DNA of 64,000 nt from JBBQZP01 sp038207585 (GCA_038207585.1 JBBQZP010000016.1:25388-89387), one strand, 5' to 3'; positions 53,901 to 63,124 are shown, counted from the stretch's first letter. Notes: generated by a model from the sequence alone, not told the origin. Program-made: numbers and translations.

Positions 53901-54348
53901 GACGGGTGCGATAGCTGGTTTCCGCCCCGTGCAGGCCCGCATCGGCAAGATAGGGGTCTTGCAGCGCAAACACTGGGCGGTCCCAGACATCGGCGTACAA
54001 AAGCACCGGATCATTGCCAAGAACCGGCCCGGCGGGCAGATCGGCCTGAGCCGCCAGTTGCGTCTTGAGAGTGGCTGGCGCCCCCGTTATCTCGAACCGG
54101 GCAACCTGCCCGTCTGCAACCACCGCCCCCGGTTGCAGCGCGGGAATCCCTCCCGCAAACCGGACCATGCCGCCATCGGCAGGCACACCCGCACCCACCG
54201 CAACGCTCCCCAGCGCCTGATCACGCGCCTGATGAAGCTGGCCCGCCTCGGTCAGGTCGGCATCGGTGATCATGCCGCCCTGCACATTCGCAATATTGGA
54301 ATAGCGGGCGTCGGCGCGGTGGCTAAGCCGGGAATTCGAGCCTTTCAT
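50950..54348 (-). CDS. Large eCIS-associated protein, DUF6519-like N-terminus, coiled coil and HhH-like C-terminus
   Basis: A 1132-residue protein. The start MKGSNSRLSHRADARYSNIA followed by VQGGMITDADLTEAG resembles the DUF6519 beginning found in eCIS loci. A long beta-rich middle holds cysteine clusters near LCTFCCRKQ and CDPCATEVQV. Toward the end, residues about 985-1075 form a coiled coil (LAATKAGLEAEIVTLGASRE), and the last 50 residues look like a helix-hairpin-helix (LKAAGVVTVKDLELLPTATL). It may be a tail-fibre or baseplate accessory protein. A strong AGGAGA site precedes ATG 54348. Confidence 0.7.
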   Translation of the reverse strand: MKGSNSRLSHRADARYSNIANVQGGMITDADLTEAGQLHQARDQALGSVAVGAGVPADGGMVRFAGGIPALQPGAVVADGQVARFEITGAPATLKTQLAAQADLPAGPVLGNDPVLLYADVWDRPVFALQDPYLADAGLHGAETSYRTRRMVQIKAFPLAGDDPAPGLAALAAGTFPFAAKGTGLASIAPKNVVVAQDLCDPCATEVQVSQTLPNALFRIEVMAVSRSAAGAPAAMTLAWSLENAEALELTANLADLTSRDAFARDPAVYEFFSDATEAQIGAFPGAFAAKRPTLTADLFPVPAGNPAFTHVRRWDGAATVALGGAVTSPLGSGVLTRVGSTVSLAHEFFTLTIDFAGAEVLAGDFWLVELRRFAPAADQLRLVSAVAGKALPYGTLHSFCPLFVTRGDVAVAPPDALLRQISMPSLADIPADHVSYAPACPDWYGPVDTVQDALDAICNLPATKVVYTPKDGCERFAGAGTVAEALDRLCKVEDNSALTLVLRSMMDWGVVCGLRLSIPAGKRGVIAWSAGVALDPAGKIVSVPAGSVDLNGERINGFERAREVQEKDGEVCFAISFDADGRVTPHLVDAKTALPADPTRAQAIASCEAGKKGLQYGTALTNATAAQDKALRKVNTVWASYDKLNGAVGLTAGEAGEVDKVADGLLKDYAKLISAPEAEEISAIWKQADTEYSIAGLAAAPAEKRRMQRAVAKIATVAEYERRFLVDCECATALTPCAPPAGNPALVPLGCVTFETFGPGEVILAKLCTFCCRKQAMTWRSYRYHQGSFFDTFLPEMEKRCCGSTEPPKQGGLGPKIDDWYVEIPPKVVIPVNPEVDLRWPPRKTFVVPDGGFTDPAPDYGRPDLTNFGVLDATDILTGRGFEVAQVLDLDKAQGGLDTIFDLAGKQDAPTRFDVVPAVGDKVVLIARGGEALDFVTIGAGAGRFQYPTQSDQKAVEAQITKAVEAAVKAQLPSRTAPTGGVDTGAIADSLKDLAATKAGLEAEIVTLGASREKLTTEVGGLRNDLTTLEAQRVATASGLDALKAGQAEAQASLAALQKAQGEVLREVRVSQPVESLGLAADATQKLKAAGVVTVKDLELLPTATLNRTLTGTQVNAAGVKDAIATFTKPR

Positions 54349-54402
54349 CGGTCTGTCTCCTAACGAAATTCAGTCTTGAAATCGGGCGTGATACGGGTCG
54401 CC

Positions 54403-56085
54403 TCAGGCGGTCAGCGCCGGGGGCAAAAGCGCAAGCATCGGGTCGTGGAAAACGGCAATCTCTTGTCCCAAGGGCAAAAAGGCCCCCAGTTTGCGGGTAA
54501 GGGCTGCCAGTTCGGCGGCGTGATAGTGGTGGTGGTGCGCGCCCATCTCGCCCTCATCTTCGGCGCCTTGGCGGATGGCGGCAGGCGTAAGCGGAGACAG
54601 CACGCCGCATCCCGGCTCACCATAAAGGGCAGGGCGGATTTCGGGTGGCTGGGCTGGACGGCAAATCACCCGGTCGGCAAAACGCGGGCGTTTGGTGGTG
54701 TTGCCGTTGCCGCCAAGCTGTTTGCAGGTGGCATCGGCGGGGGCAGCGGGGGGTGTTGCGCGGCTGAACCGCAGGCAGGATCGCGGGCCGTCGCCATCCG
54801 CCCCGGCGGTGCAATCGAAATTGTTGCTCAAGCTGCCAAGAATGCAATCCGACGCCTGCAGCACGGTTACATCGGTGTCGCCCAGCACGGTCACATATTC
54901 CAGCCGCGCAAAGCCCGTGCCGCCGGTGATGTTGCCGATCAGGGCGTCGCGGGCATCAAGTGCTGGCTGCGCCTCGCGGTCCACCACCGGCCCCATCCCC
55001 TCCAGCACCAGCCGCGGAGCGGCCGCGCGGTCCATCACCAGCCGCGCGCCGGGGCTCACGATAAGCCGCCGGTTCGGAGTGTCCTGCAGGATCAAAATCC
55101 CCTTCAGCCGCAGATCGCGCCCCGCTGCGATGGTCACGTCGCCGCCCAGCCTGACCAGCACCCGGTCGGGCACGGCGTCGCCTTCAGCAAGGGGTTGCCC
55201 AGCCAGTTCGAACACCTTCGCAGGGGTAATCTCCAACGGCTCCGCGCCCGGTTGAAACGCAGCGGCGGGCAGGGTCAGCGTGGCAAGCCCCGCCGCAAAA
55301 AGCCCGTCCGGCGGGCGGATGTGAATAAGCGTGCGGCGCGGATGCGGGCCGGGGGTGGCGGTGATGGCCGGATCGCGCAGATCGGGGCAGCGCGGCATCA
55401 AATCATCATATGCGCCCGGAAAACACGGGACACCGCCGGGGGCAAGGCTGCGCCAATAAACGACCTGCGGAGCGGCCTCGGCCCCATGCCCGTCGCGCCG
55501 GGGCTGGGTGATGCGAAACAGCGGATTGATGCCCGACGCATCCCGCACCGCCCGGTCGCGCCTGCGAAAATCAGGGGTGCCAAGCGGGCGGGCGGGCTGA
55601 CCATCGATGCCGGACGCAAGATCGGCAGGCAGGGTGAAGGGCGGCAGATAGGGGCGCGGGCAGGTCGCAACCAGACGCCAGCCTTCGCGCGCCACCGTCT
55701 CGGCCCCGGTCAGCACATCGCCGACCTCATCAATATTCGCCAATGTTCCCTTGGACTTGTACCACCCGACTGACGCGTTCAACTCGGCCACCCGTTGCGT
55801 CGGATCGGGGGCGACCAGTTCCGCCCCCACCAATTCGCCAAGGTAGGGCAACAGCCACGGTTGAATCCCGCGCCCGTCCACGCCTTCGGCAAAGCTGTCG
55901 GCGTGCATCTGTTCGGCGGTGCCGCGAATAAGGTCCAGAAGATGCCCCATGCCTTGCAGATAGGCCTCCAGATCGCCGGGTTCGCCGTCGCTTGGATTAT
56001 CGCGATAGCGGTATTCGTCGGGCAATTCGCGCCAGAGAAGGCTGCCCGCGCGGCTGAAAAGATCGTTGACGGTCGGAACACTCAT
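54403..56085 (-). CDS. Phage tail protein I family (TIGR02242-like) baseplate component
   Basis: A 560-residue protein. The first 150 residues match tail protein I: LLWRELPDEYRYRD, LGELVGAELVAPDPTQRVAE and GWYKSKGTLANIDEVGDVLT. The rest is beta-rich (repeated Val/Leu-Gly turns, about 250-440), perhaps a fibre-like or needle extension. A His-rich run (AHHHHYHAAEL) occurs near the end. In phage P2 the equivalent protein joins the baseplate to the fibres. It overlaps the preceding baseplate gene by 4 bases. Confidence 0.82.
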   Translation of the reverse strand: MSVPTVNDLFSRAGSLLWRELPDEYRYRDNPSDGEPGDLEAYLQGMGHLLDLIRGTAEQMHADSFAEGVDGRGIQPWLLPYLGELVGAELVAPDPTQRVAELNASVGWYKSKGTLANIDEVGDVLTGAETVAREGWRLVATCPRPYLPPFTLPADLASGIDGQPARPLGTPDFRRRDRAVRDASGINPLFRITQPRRDGHGAEAAPQVVYWRSLAPGGVPCFPGAYDDLMPRCPDLRDPAITATPGPHPRRTLIHIRPPDGLFAAGLATLTLPAAAFQPGAEPLEITPAKVFELAGQPLAEGDAVPDRVLVRLGGDVTIAAGRDLRLKGILILQDTPNRRLIVSPGARLVMDRAAAPRLVLEGMGPVVDREAQPALDARDALIGNITGGTGFARLEYVTVLGDTDVTVLQASDCILGSLSNNFDCTAGADGDGPRSCLRFSRATPPAAPADATCKQLGGNGNTTKRPRFADRVICRPAQPPEIRPALYGEPGCGVLSPLTPAAIRQGAEDEGEMGAHHHHYHAAELAALTRKLGAFLPLGQEIAVFHDPMLALLPPALTA

Positions 56086-59000
56086 GTCAGCCCCACCACG
56101 TTGACGGAAAAGGTGCCCTGCGGCCCCGGTTGGCCGGGTGCGGCCAGATGCGCGACCTGATCAGGCGTCGGAAAGAGTGCTGCAACCCCGCCATCGCGGA
56201 TCGCCACATTGGCGGGCCAGGGCAGGGGAAAACCGGGCGGTTCGGGGTTGGAAAGGTCATACCCAGACCCCAGATCGAAATGTGCCAGCGCCGTTTGAAC
56301 CTGCGGCACGGCCTCCAGTGCGGCGAGGATTTCGGCCACATAAACCGGTTGCGCAAAATCCCGCACCTCAAGCGAGAACGCGCGTAGCAGGGCGGCCTCA
56401 GTCGCGGCTTTCACATCGGCAGGGTCGTACGAGGTAAGGTCAGCGCGGACCTCAGCCGTAATGTGCAGATAAAGCGGCGCGAACGCCTGAAAGCTGACCC
56501 GCACGCCCGGAATGGCCTTAGCCAGAATCGCCGGGCGCAACTGATCCTGCAACGCAGTTGTCAGCACCGCACCCCCCGCAGGCACCACCGTCAGTCGCAG
56601 GTTGCGCAAGGGTGTGGCCGAGGGAAGTTCGACCGCCCGCGCGCGCCAAAGGCTTGCGTTGCTGGCGGCCAGGCGTTCAAAATCGCGCAGGGAAACGGCG
56701 CGGCCGTTTGCTGCGAGCCGTGATGGGGCCGACGCGCGAAGGGCCGCAACGGGTTCGCGGTCCGCGCCGCCGGATGTAACGAAAGGCTGATGAATGGCAA
56801 CGACTTGCGGGTGTTTCTTCGACGGTTTTGTGAAGTTGAAACCGGGGATGCCGCTGCCCGCCACGCCCGTGCCGACCCGGTGGCGCAGCACGGTCACGTT
56901 GTTTGACCCAGTGGGCAGGCGGCGGCGGAACTGCACCATTATCTCGCCATCCTCGGTCAGCACCGAGGACCACGCCTTTGCCCCCTCGGCGGTGACATCA
57001 ACATAATCGCGCCACGGCCAGACCACACCATCCACCGCCACGTCGATATCGGGGATCACCCCGGCTTCGGCCGCTGAAAAGGCGATGTGGCTGATATCCT
57101 TGACCGCGAGGGGAAACGATTGCAGCGGGCGTTCGGCATCACCCGACCCCAGCAGGCGCGGGCCTTTGCCCTCGCCATGCCCCAGCGCCACGGCGTTCAG
57201 CCGGAAAACGGTATCGCCTGCCGCCCAACTGCCCAGATCAGCTTCGGTCGTGAGCGCAATCTGCACCGGAGCGGTGGCCGAGCGTGTGACCGAGGCGATG
57301 CTGGCCAGCGCATCATTCGTGGTGCCATCCGGCGTGGTGCGGCTGACGATCATCTGCCGCCCCGGTTTCAAAAGAAGCTGTGCTGCATCCGACAGCCCGG
57401 ACAGGAATGCCACATTCCCCGCCGCCACCGGGTTCGGATTGCGGTCAAAGAACTGCGGCGCAAGGCTTTCCTTCATCGGTCCGTGGAATTCGGTCTGGTC
57501 AGGCAGGCTGCCCACGGCGTTATCAAAGAGGATGTGATAGACCCCCGGACCGCTGGAAATGCCGATCACGCGCAGGGGTTTGGTCGCCCCATCTGACAAT
57601 GCTCTGGCCACATACCATGCACCAAGTGTCAATGATTTCGGTGGCTTGCCTGTGAAAGTTACAGTGCGGCCAGCGTCGGCAGGCACCTGCGCCAGCACCT
57701 GTTGGGCGGCGGGCTGAACGGTGGCCGACACCGGGTCGATATCAAAATTATAGGAATATCCACGCGCCGCCGAAAACCCGCTTGCCCGAAAGCGAAAGCC
57801 GACAAGATCTTGATTGGCGTCTTCGGTCAGGATCGTTTCAAAGTCACTGCCACTGAAAATCGACGTTTCGGATACCCCGTTCGGACCGGCGAAATACATA
57901 TGAAAGATCGTCAGTCCGGTGCGGGCAAAGCCATCGGGTTCGGTGGCAAAAGCGGCGAGTGGGCGAATGTCGACGTCACCGGAAAAGGCCCCTTGCGGGT
58001 GCAGGACAACCTTGCCTGCATCTGCGGACAAGACCTCGACAATCTCGGTGCCGGCATTGCCGGTGATCTGAACCAGATCCCCCGCCGCCAGCGACAGGGC
58101 AGATGCCGTTTGTGCCACGATGCGGCCCGCCCCCGTGCGCGCCTCGCCCACGCGCACATCATCGGGCGTGATCCACAGCCGCGCATCGGCGTGGATCAGC
58201 ACTGCATCCATGCCGCGATCCAGCAGGATCAGGGCGGTGCTGTCACCCTTGGTCACATCGGCAATAGACCGCGCCCGGGCAGACAACCCGTTTGCGCTAA
58301 AGGCCAGCACCACCAGATCGCCGGGATCGACCTCAGTTTTCGGCCCGGTCAGCCATGTGGCGGCAACGGGGCTGGCCAAAGCCCCAAGCGGCAGGGGTGT
58401 GGCATTGACGTTCCAACCCACGACCCGTGCGGCGTTCAGATCGGGGTGGGCGTCAAGCTGGGCCAGCGTTTCGAAGATCAGCGGCGCGCCGCCGGTCGGG
58501 CTCGTATATTTCGCGGCCAGCCCCTTTTGCACCGTCACCGTGCCAGCCCCCGCCACCAGCGACAAAGCGACAACCGTGCTGGCCGAAGCGGGCGGGCCGG
58601 GTTGGTAATTCACCATCGCGGCCAAGCGGCGCAGCGTGTCCCACTGGGTTGCGGTGCGCAGATAGCCTTCATTCGCATAGGCATTGGCGTGGCCCAGCAG
58701 CACATGCGCTGCACGGGAAAAGGCGCGGGCTATCTCCCACGCGGGGTCGCCGTCGGGGGGGGCTGCGTATTGCGTCAGAAGCCGCGTCGTGCGCTGACCC
58801 CTGCTTTCAGGGCGGGGCGGGCGGGCGGGGGCCACGCGGGCCCAATCGACGCGAGCCGAGATGTCGTTCAGGCGGGCGGGCTGCGGCCATTCTGCCTCGG
58901 GGCGCAGGAACAGATCGCGCCAGACCTCGGGCAGGCGGTCGGCGGCGGGTTCGCCGCGCAGGTAGAGGCCCAGAAGGGCAAGCCGCAACTCCTCCAGCCA

Positions 59001-59105
59001 GACCGCCGCATCGCCGTCGACATAATCGAACCGCTTCAGCCCCGCGCGGTTCCAGCGGGTCAGGTCAACCGCCTTGTCGGGGCGCGAAAGGGTGGGGGCG
59101 ATCAT
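56082..59105 (-). CDS. Baseplate assembly protein, J/gp47-like (TIGR02243-like), large
   Basis: A 1007-residue protein typical of the large baseplate wedge component of eCIS loci. Residues 1-190 are helical (NRAGLKRFDYVDGDAAVWLE, WDTLRRLAAMVNYQPGPPAS). The middle is beta-rich. The C-terminal part has the baseplate-J signature SLRDFERLAASNASLWRARA and VPAGGAVLTTALQDQLRPAI, followed by VYVAEILAALEAVPQVQTAL. It forms the wedge around the hub. It overlaps both neighbours by 4 bases. Confidence 0.87.
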   Translation of the reverse strand: MIAPTLSRPDKAVDLTRWNRAGLKRFDYVDGDAAVWLEELRLALLGLYLRGEPAADRLPEVWRDLFLRPEAEWPQPARLNDISARVDWARVAPARPPRPESRGQRTTRLLTQYAAPPDGDPAWEIARAFSRAAHVLLGHANAYANEGYLRTATQWDTLRRLAAMVNYQPGPPASASTVVALSLVAGAGTVTVQKGLAAKYTSPTGGAPLIFETLAQLDAHPDLNAARVVGWNVNATPLPLGALASPVAATWLTGPKTEVDPGDLVVLAFSANGLSARARSIADVTKGDSTALILLDRGMDAVLIHADARLWITPDDVRVGEARTGAGRIVAQTASALSLAAGDLVQITGNAGTEIVEVLSADAGKVVLHPQGAFSGDVDIRPLAAFATEPDGFARTGLTIFHMYFAGPNGVSETSIFSGSDFETILTEDANQDLVGFRFRASGFSAARGYSYNFDIDPVSATVQPAAQQVLAQVPADAGRTVTFTGKPPKSLTLGAWYVARALSDGATKPLRVIGISSGPGVYHILFDNAVGSLPDQTEFHGPMKESLAPQFFDRNPNPVAAGNVAFLSGLSDAAQLLLKPGRQMIVSRTTPDGTTNDALASIASVTRSATAPVQIALTTEADLGSWAAGDTVFRLNAVALGHGEGKGPRLLGSGDAERPLQSFPLAVKDISHIAFSAAEAGVIPDIDVAVDGVVWPWRDYVDVTAEGAKAWSSVLTEDGEIMVQFRRRLPTGSNNVTVLRHRVGTGVAGSGIPGFNFTKPSKKHPQVVAIHQPFVTSGGADREPVAALRASAPSRLAANGRAVSLRDFERLAASNASLWRARAVELPSATPLRNLRLTVVPAGGAVLTTALQDQLRPAILAKAIPGVRVSFQAFAPLYLHITAEVRADLTSYDPADVKAATEAALLRAFSLEVRDFAQPVYVAEILAALEAVPQVQTALAHFDLGSGYDLSNPEPPGFPLPWPANVAIRDGGVAALFPTPDQVAHLAAPGQPGPQGTFSVNVVGLT

Positions 59106-60358
59106 GCCGCTTCTCCTGCGTTGAGGGTGATGCGCAGGGTGCCGCGCTCGGGGCGTTTGCGGTCCGAAAGGCAGCGGATGTATTCGTCTTCGGCAACCAG
59201 AATCAGCCCGTCAGCCGATTGATCCTCGGCCCCCGCAACCGACCGGCGGAACAGGTTCAGGCAGGCCACCGCCACACCTTCGACCTGCATCGCGGCCTCG
59301 ATGATGTCGGATGCATAAAGGGCTTCGCCAAAGCCAAGCCGCCCCGGTTCGAAAAACCCGCCCTGATCGGCAGTGAAAACCTGCGCCAGCGCCTGTCGCA
59401 GTTCGGACCGGAAATATCCGGGCCTTGCGCGCACCGACAAAGACACGCTGATCGACGCCGCCCGCGCGCCCTCAAGAAATACCTCTGACCCGATCATCCG
59501 CGAAGGCTCCACCAGCCCGCGCAGGATCGCGCGCCCGGTCAGGCGGGCATCGACGGGAGGCAGGATCAGGCCCCGGCTGCGGTGATAGGTGGTGATTTCA
59601 TCCCACAGCGCGCGGCGGATCAGGTTGGGGATCGCAGCCTCTCCCGGCACGGGAACGGCTATTGCGGGATCATGCAGTGGGGCGTCAAGATCGGTGTCAT
59701 CCTCCAGCAAAACCGAGATCAGGATGGTGTGCCACGACCCCGTCCACATCAGTTTTGCCCGCGCCAAAGCCACCAGCGGATGCGCGTGCAGCGTGGTCGC
59801 ATGATCGTCCAGCGTGACCATGCGGCGCTGTTCGCCGATGCGACGGGGGCCATCACGCCGCGCGGTTTCCATGACGGTGGGATTGCGGCGCCAGTGGTCT
59901 TCCAGCAGCGGGCCGTCGGGGTTTGCGGTCGCGACCCCGCCCGCCGCGAGGATCGCCGCCACCCGCGCGGTTTCGGCGGCTTTCAGATCCGCCATCAGCC
60001 CCGCATCCGCCTGCCAGCCGATCAGCGCCAGCAACCGGCGCAGCGATTCCGGGCGGCGGGCGGTGTCAAGATACCGCTCGGCCTGCACCCGGTCCAACGC
60101 GTGGCTGGCCCGGTCCAGCGAGGCCGCCAGAAGTTCGACGATTACCACCTCCACATCGGCAGCGGTCCAGCGCCGCCGTTCGGGAAAGCGCGAGGCCAGT
60201 TCCTGCATCATGAACAGACGGAAGCTGTCATAATCGCGGGTCTGCCAGTCAAAATCATCCTCCACCCCCGGAATGGGCAGGGGCAGCACCGCGACACGCT
60301 CGCCGCAATCGGGGCAGGAACCGTCAAAGACCAGCTTGGGGGGGCGGAGTTCAGCCAT
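59102..60358 (-). CDS. Baseplate J-like protein, smaller paralogue
   Basis: A 418-residue baseplate component. The N-terminus has a CPDCGERV cysteine pair, then DFDWQTRDYDSFRLFMMQEL and DVEVVIVELLAASLDRASHA, which parallel the helical N-terminus of the 1007-residue neighbour. The C-terminus RSELRQALAQVFTADQGGFF and EPGRLGFGEALYASDIIEAA is J-like. The start at ATG 60358 has a GGAGG site. Two J-type proteins in sequence are usual in Afp/eCIS loci. Confidence 0.82.
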   Translation of the reverse strand: MAELRPPKLVFDGSCPDCGERVAVLPLPIPGVEDDFDWQTRDYDSFRLFMMQELASRFPERRRWTAADVEVVIVELLAASLDRASHALDRVQAERYLDTARRPESLRRLLALIGWQADAGLMADLKAAETARVAAILAAGGVATANPDGPLLEDHWRRNPTVMETARRDGPRRIGEQRRMVTLDDHATTLHAHPLVALARAKLMWTGSWHTILISVLLEDDTDLDAPLHDPAIAVPVPGEAAIPNLIRRALWDEITTYHRSRGLILPPVDARLTGRAILRGLVEPSRMIGSEVFLEGARAASISVSLSVRARPGYFRSELRQALAQVFTADQGGFFEPGRLGFGEALYASDIIEAAMQVEGVAVACLNLFRRSVAGAEDQSADGLILVAEDEYIRCLSDRKRPERGTLRITLNAGEAA

Positions 60359-60384
60359 TGCTGCCTCCGTTCAACCGGCAGGAT

Positions 60385-60783
60385 TCACAAAGCGAAATCA
60401 TGTACTTCCTCCTTCTGCAAGGCGGCGATGACATAGGCGATGCGCACCAGAAGGACCTCGGGGTTGCCGGGTGGCGCGCCGACCTCGACCCGGATCGTCT
60501 TGGGGTCAACCTCGCCCGCCAAAGCCTCGGCCAAAGCGCCGTAAAGCCGGTTCTGGGCGTATTCCCACAAGGCCTGCGCGTTCGGTTCAAACACATGCCG
60601 CCGCGCGCCAAAGCCGAATTCGGGGCGAAACACCCGTTCGCCGGGCGAGGTGAACAGCACCTGTTCCACCTGCTGGCGGATATGGTCGAACCGCGCGGCG
60701 GTGGTGGCCCCTGCGCGTTCCATGCGGAACGGAAACGCCATGTAGCGGACCCTTGGCAAGGCGGTGGCGGGAAGGTTCGTCAT
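60385..60783 (-). CDS. GPW/gp25-family baseplate wedge protein
   Basis: A 132-residue gp25-like protein with AARFDHIRQQVEQVLFTSPG, ERVFRPEFGFGARRHVFEPN and LAGEVDPKTIRVEVGAPPGN. In T4 and Afp-type particles it starts sheath assembly on the baseplate. The start may be ATG 60783 or ATG 60741 (MAFPFRMERAG). It begins one base after the spike gene ends. Confidence 0.9.
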   Translation of the reverse strand: MTNLPATALPRVRYMAFPFRMERAGATTAARFDHIRQQVEQVLFTSPGERVFRPEFGFGARRHVFEPNAQALWEYAQNRLYGALAEALAGEVDPKTIRVEVGAPPGNPEVLLVRIAYVIAALQKEEVHDFAL

Positions 60784-60784
60784 G

Positions 60785-61612
60785 TCATTGCCCCGTCGAT
60801 TTGGTGGTCAGGACTGCGGGTGTCAGCGGCACTACGGGCGGGCTGGTGGGGGAACCCGGCGCGGTGGTGGTGTGGACATGGGTGTTGAACATCGACAGGA
60901 AGGTGGTGCCTTTGATCAGCGGCTCGCCGCCTGATCCCGCAATCGCCACCATTGACCCTTCGATGCTGATCACCGCCGAGGATTTGATCGTGACGCCTGA
61001 TCCTGCCGTCGTGATTTCGTTCCCGCTGGCATCCTTGCAGGCGATGCCGGTGGACGACAGGGTGATGGAATTGCCATTCGCATCCTCAACCACGATCTCG
61101 CTGCCCGCCGCATCCAGCGTGACTTTCGATCCGGCCTGATCGGTCAGAATGATAGAGCCATCCTCGTCCATCTTGACCACCGCTTCGGTGGCCGAGGTCA
61201 GCGTGATCGCTTCCGCGCCGTCGGTGTCATCAAACGTCAGTACATGGCCGCTTTCGGTTTTCAGCACCTTGATTTCGGGTTTCCCGGCCTGTTCCGCGGG
61301 CAGTTCTGACGCCTGCCGCCAGAACGCGCCCGTCCACATCGGGGATGACACATCGCCCTCCAGAAACTCGGCGATCACCTGACTGCCAGCGGGAGGGATC
61401 ATCAGAAACCCGAAATCCGCGCCGCCGCCGTAGGGCACGCAGGGCAGCGCCCAATCGCTGCTTTCAGTGCCAAGAACCGACGGGACCGTCAGCTTGCAGC
61501 GGCCGATGGCCAAGGGGTCGGCGGTATCCACCACAAACGCGCGGTATTTGCCGTAATACTTGCCCCGCGTCTGGCGGATGGTGGCATCAAGGGCGTTTAC
61601 GATCTGGTCCAT
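60785..61612 (-). CDS. Baseplate assembly protein V / spike protein
   Basis: A 275-residue spike. Residues 10-100 form the OB-fold of gpV/gp5 (YGKYRAFVVDTADPLAIGRC, LMIPPAGSQVIAEFLEGDVS). Residues 130-225 are regular beta repeats (GSIILTDQAGSKVTLDAAGS, EIVVEDANGNSITLSSTG) predicting a triple-stranded beta-helix needle. The end has the THVHTTTAPGSPT segment common in phage V proteins. ATG 61612 (MDQIVNALDA) is the start, 7 bases after the hub gene. No separate PAAR tip gene is seen in the window. Confidence 0.88.
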   Translation of the reverse strand: MDQIVNALDATIRQTRGKYYGKYRAFVVDTADPLAIGRCKLTVPSVLGTESSDWALPCVPYGGGADFGFLMIPPAGSQVIAEFLEGDVSSPMWTGAFWRQASELPAEQAGKPEIKVLKTESGHVLTFDDTDGAEAITLTSATEAVVKMDEDGSIILTDQAGSKVTLDAAGSEIVVEDANGNSITLSSTGIACKDASGNEITTAGSGVTIKSSAVISIEGSMVAIAGSGGEPLIKGTTFLSMFNTHVHTTTAPGSPTSPPVVPLTPAVLTTKSTGQ

Positions 61613-61619
61613 GATATCC

Positions 61620-62789
61620 TCAGAACAGGCTGGCGATGGCGGACAGCGCCTTTGACAAGGGCGCGGCCCCCAACGCATCAGCGTCGCCGGTGGCATTGCG
61701 GATCGCTTCGAAACTTTGGCGATAGCCATCGGGGGTGAAGGCGTGAGTCACTGAATCCACGTAATAAAGCCCGCCATTGCGGTTGCCCGCGCCGTCGACC
61801 CGCACCGGCAGGCCGGGCAGCAGGACATGGGCGTAAAGCGTGCCGTCCAGCTCGCCCGACCCCTTGATGCGAAAGCTGGCGTCATTGGCCATTGCCACGG
61901 CGCGGGCGCGGGTTTCGTCTTCGCTCTCGTCCCCCTCGCGCGACAGCCGCGCGATGGACGGCGTGCCAAGGCCAGCGCCTTCCGCAGCCACCGCGGTCGT
62001 CCCCAGCAAAGGCAGGTCAGGCCCCACGGTTTCGACCACCGGATCGGCACCTTCTTCGCGCGGGGCGTGTTCGAACGTGACGGCATCGGGTTGCTGCGCA
62101 TCATCAGCCACGTTGAATGAAATACAGTTCGTGGCCGTGCCCGCGTAAACCATGATCGTGGCCTGCGCGGTGGCTTGCAGTTGCTTTGGCCCGAACCAGA
62201 CCTCGCCACGTTGAAAGATCATCTCATAGCCGTTCGCCCGCGCCCGGTCGCGCAGAAAGGTGATCGGCGTGGCATCCTGCGCCAGCGACCGTGACGATTG
62301 CCCGTCGCCCCCCCCCGCCGCGACTGTCAGCCCAAGCGGCGAGATCAGTTCGGTCAGGATCAGCTTGTCGGTCATCGGCGCATCGGCGCCCCAAACCCTG
62401 CGCTGATGTTCGCGGTTCAGGGCCGCGCTGTCGTCCATCAGTTCCAGCACCAACTTTGCCTCGCCGCCGTTCTGCGGCAGTTGGGGCTTCAATTCGGTGA
62501 TATAGCCGCGAAATACCTCTTCAACATGGGTCTGGAAATCGGCGGAAATCGTGACCGGCTCCCACCGTTTGAAAAGCCCTGCATCGGCCACCATCCACGA
62601 CCCGTCACCCTCGCGCCGGTCATCAAAGGTGATCGTGCCGGTGGCCGCTTCCACCCGGCCCGTGCGCACCTCGATGGCGCTGACCATTTGCGCAAGCGGG
62701 CCAAGATCGGCTTTCGCCTGCCCCACAGTGATCAGAACCGACGCCGCCTGCCGGAATCCGGGGTTCAGAAGTGCGCCCAGAAGGCTCAT
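61620..62789 (-). CDS. Late control gene D-like hub protein
   Basis: A 389-residue gpD/gp27-like hub (the other half of a VgrG). Supporting segments are VEVRTGRVEAATGTITFDDR-type beta strands near residues 35-60, VEEVFRGYITELKPQLPQ, DKLILTELISPLGLTVAAGG, QDATPITFLRDRARANGYEM and LPGLPVRVDGAGNRNGGLYY. Hub and spike are encoded as two genes here rather than one fused VgrG. The start at ATG 62789 overlaps the LysM gene stop as ATGA. Confidence 0.86.
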   Translation of the reverse strand: MSLLGALLNPGFRQAASVLITVGQAKADLGPLAQMVSAIEVRTGRVEAATGTITFDDRREGDGSWMVADAGLFKRWEPVTISADFQTHVEEVFRGYITELKPQLPQNGGEAKLVLELMDDSAALNREHQRRVWGADAPMTDKLILTELISPLGLTVAAGGGDGQSSRSLAQDATPITFLRDRARANGYEMIFQRGEVWFGPKQLQATAQATIMVYAGTATNCISFNVADDAQQPDAVTFEHAPREEGADPVVETVGPDLPLLGTTAVAAEGAGLGTPSIARLSREGDESEDETRARAVAMANDASFRIKGSGELDGTLYAHVLLPGLPVRVDGAGNRNGGLYYVDSVTHAFTPDGYRQSFEAIRNATGDADALGAAPLSKALSAIASLF

Positions 62790-63121
62790 CTGAGGCCCTC
62801 CCTGCGGCGCGGGATCAGGATCACTTCGCCCACGGCCTCGGCCTGCACCTCGCCCAAGGGAGGCGCTGTTTCGGCGTAGATCAGGTCTTCGACAAACATT
62901 GCTTGTGGGTTGCAATCGGCGATGCGCCGCCAGTCGCGCGGGTTGGCGTAATAGTGCTGGCCCAGACCATCGACCCGGTCGCCCACGGCAACGGTATGTT
63001 CCAGAATGGGTTCGGGGTCGGCAATGGTGCGGGGGCGCAGGCCGCGAAAGGCCGCGGCGCCATCCTCGGGCGGATCGAACGCGCGGGTCGTCTCGTAATA
63101 AGAGCCTTTGAAAAGGGCCAT
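62786..63121 (-). CDS. LysM-domain tail protein
   Basis: A 111-residue protein with one LysM-like module: HTVAVGDRVDGLGQHYYANP, WRRIADCNPQAMFVEDLIY and VILIPRRREGL. It corresponds to the LysM protein at the tube/hub junction of eCIS and to gpX-like tail proteins. It sits 3 bases after the tube-family gene and overlaps the hub gene. Confidence 0.88.
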   Translation of the reverse strand: MALFKGSYYETTRAFDPPEDGAAAFRGLRPRTIADPEPILEHTVAVGDRVDGLGQHYYANPRDWRRIADCNPQAMFVEDLIYAETAPPLGEVQAEAVGEVILIPRRREGLR

Positions 63122-63124
63122 GAT

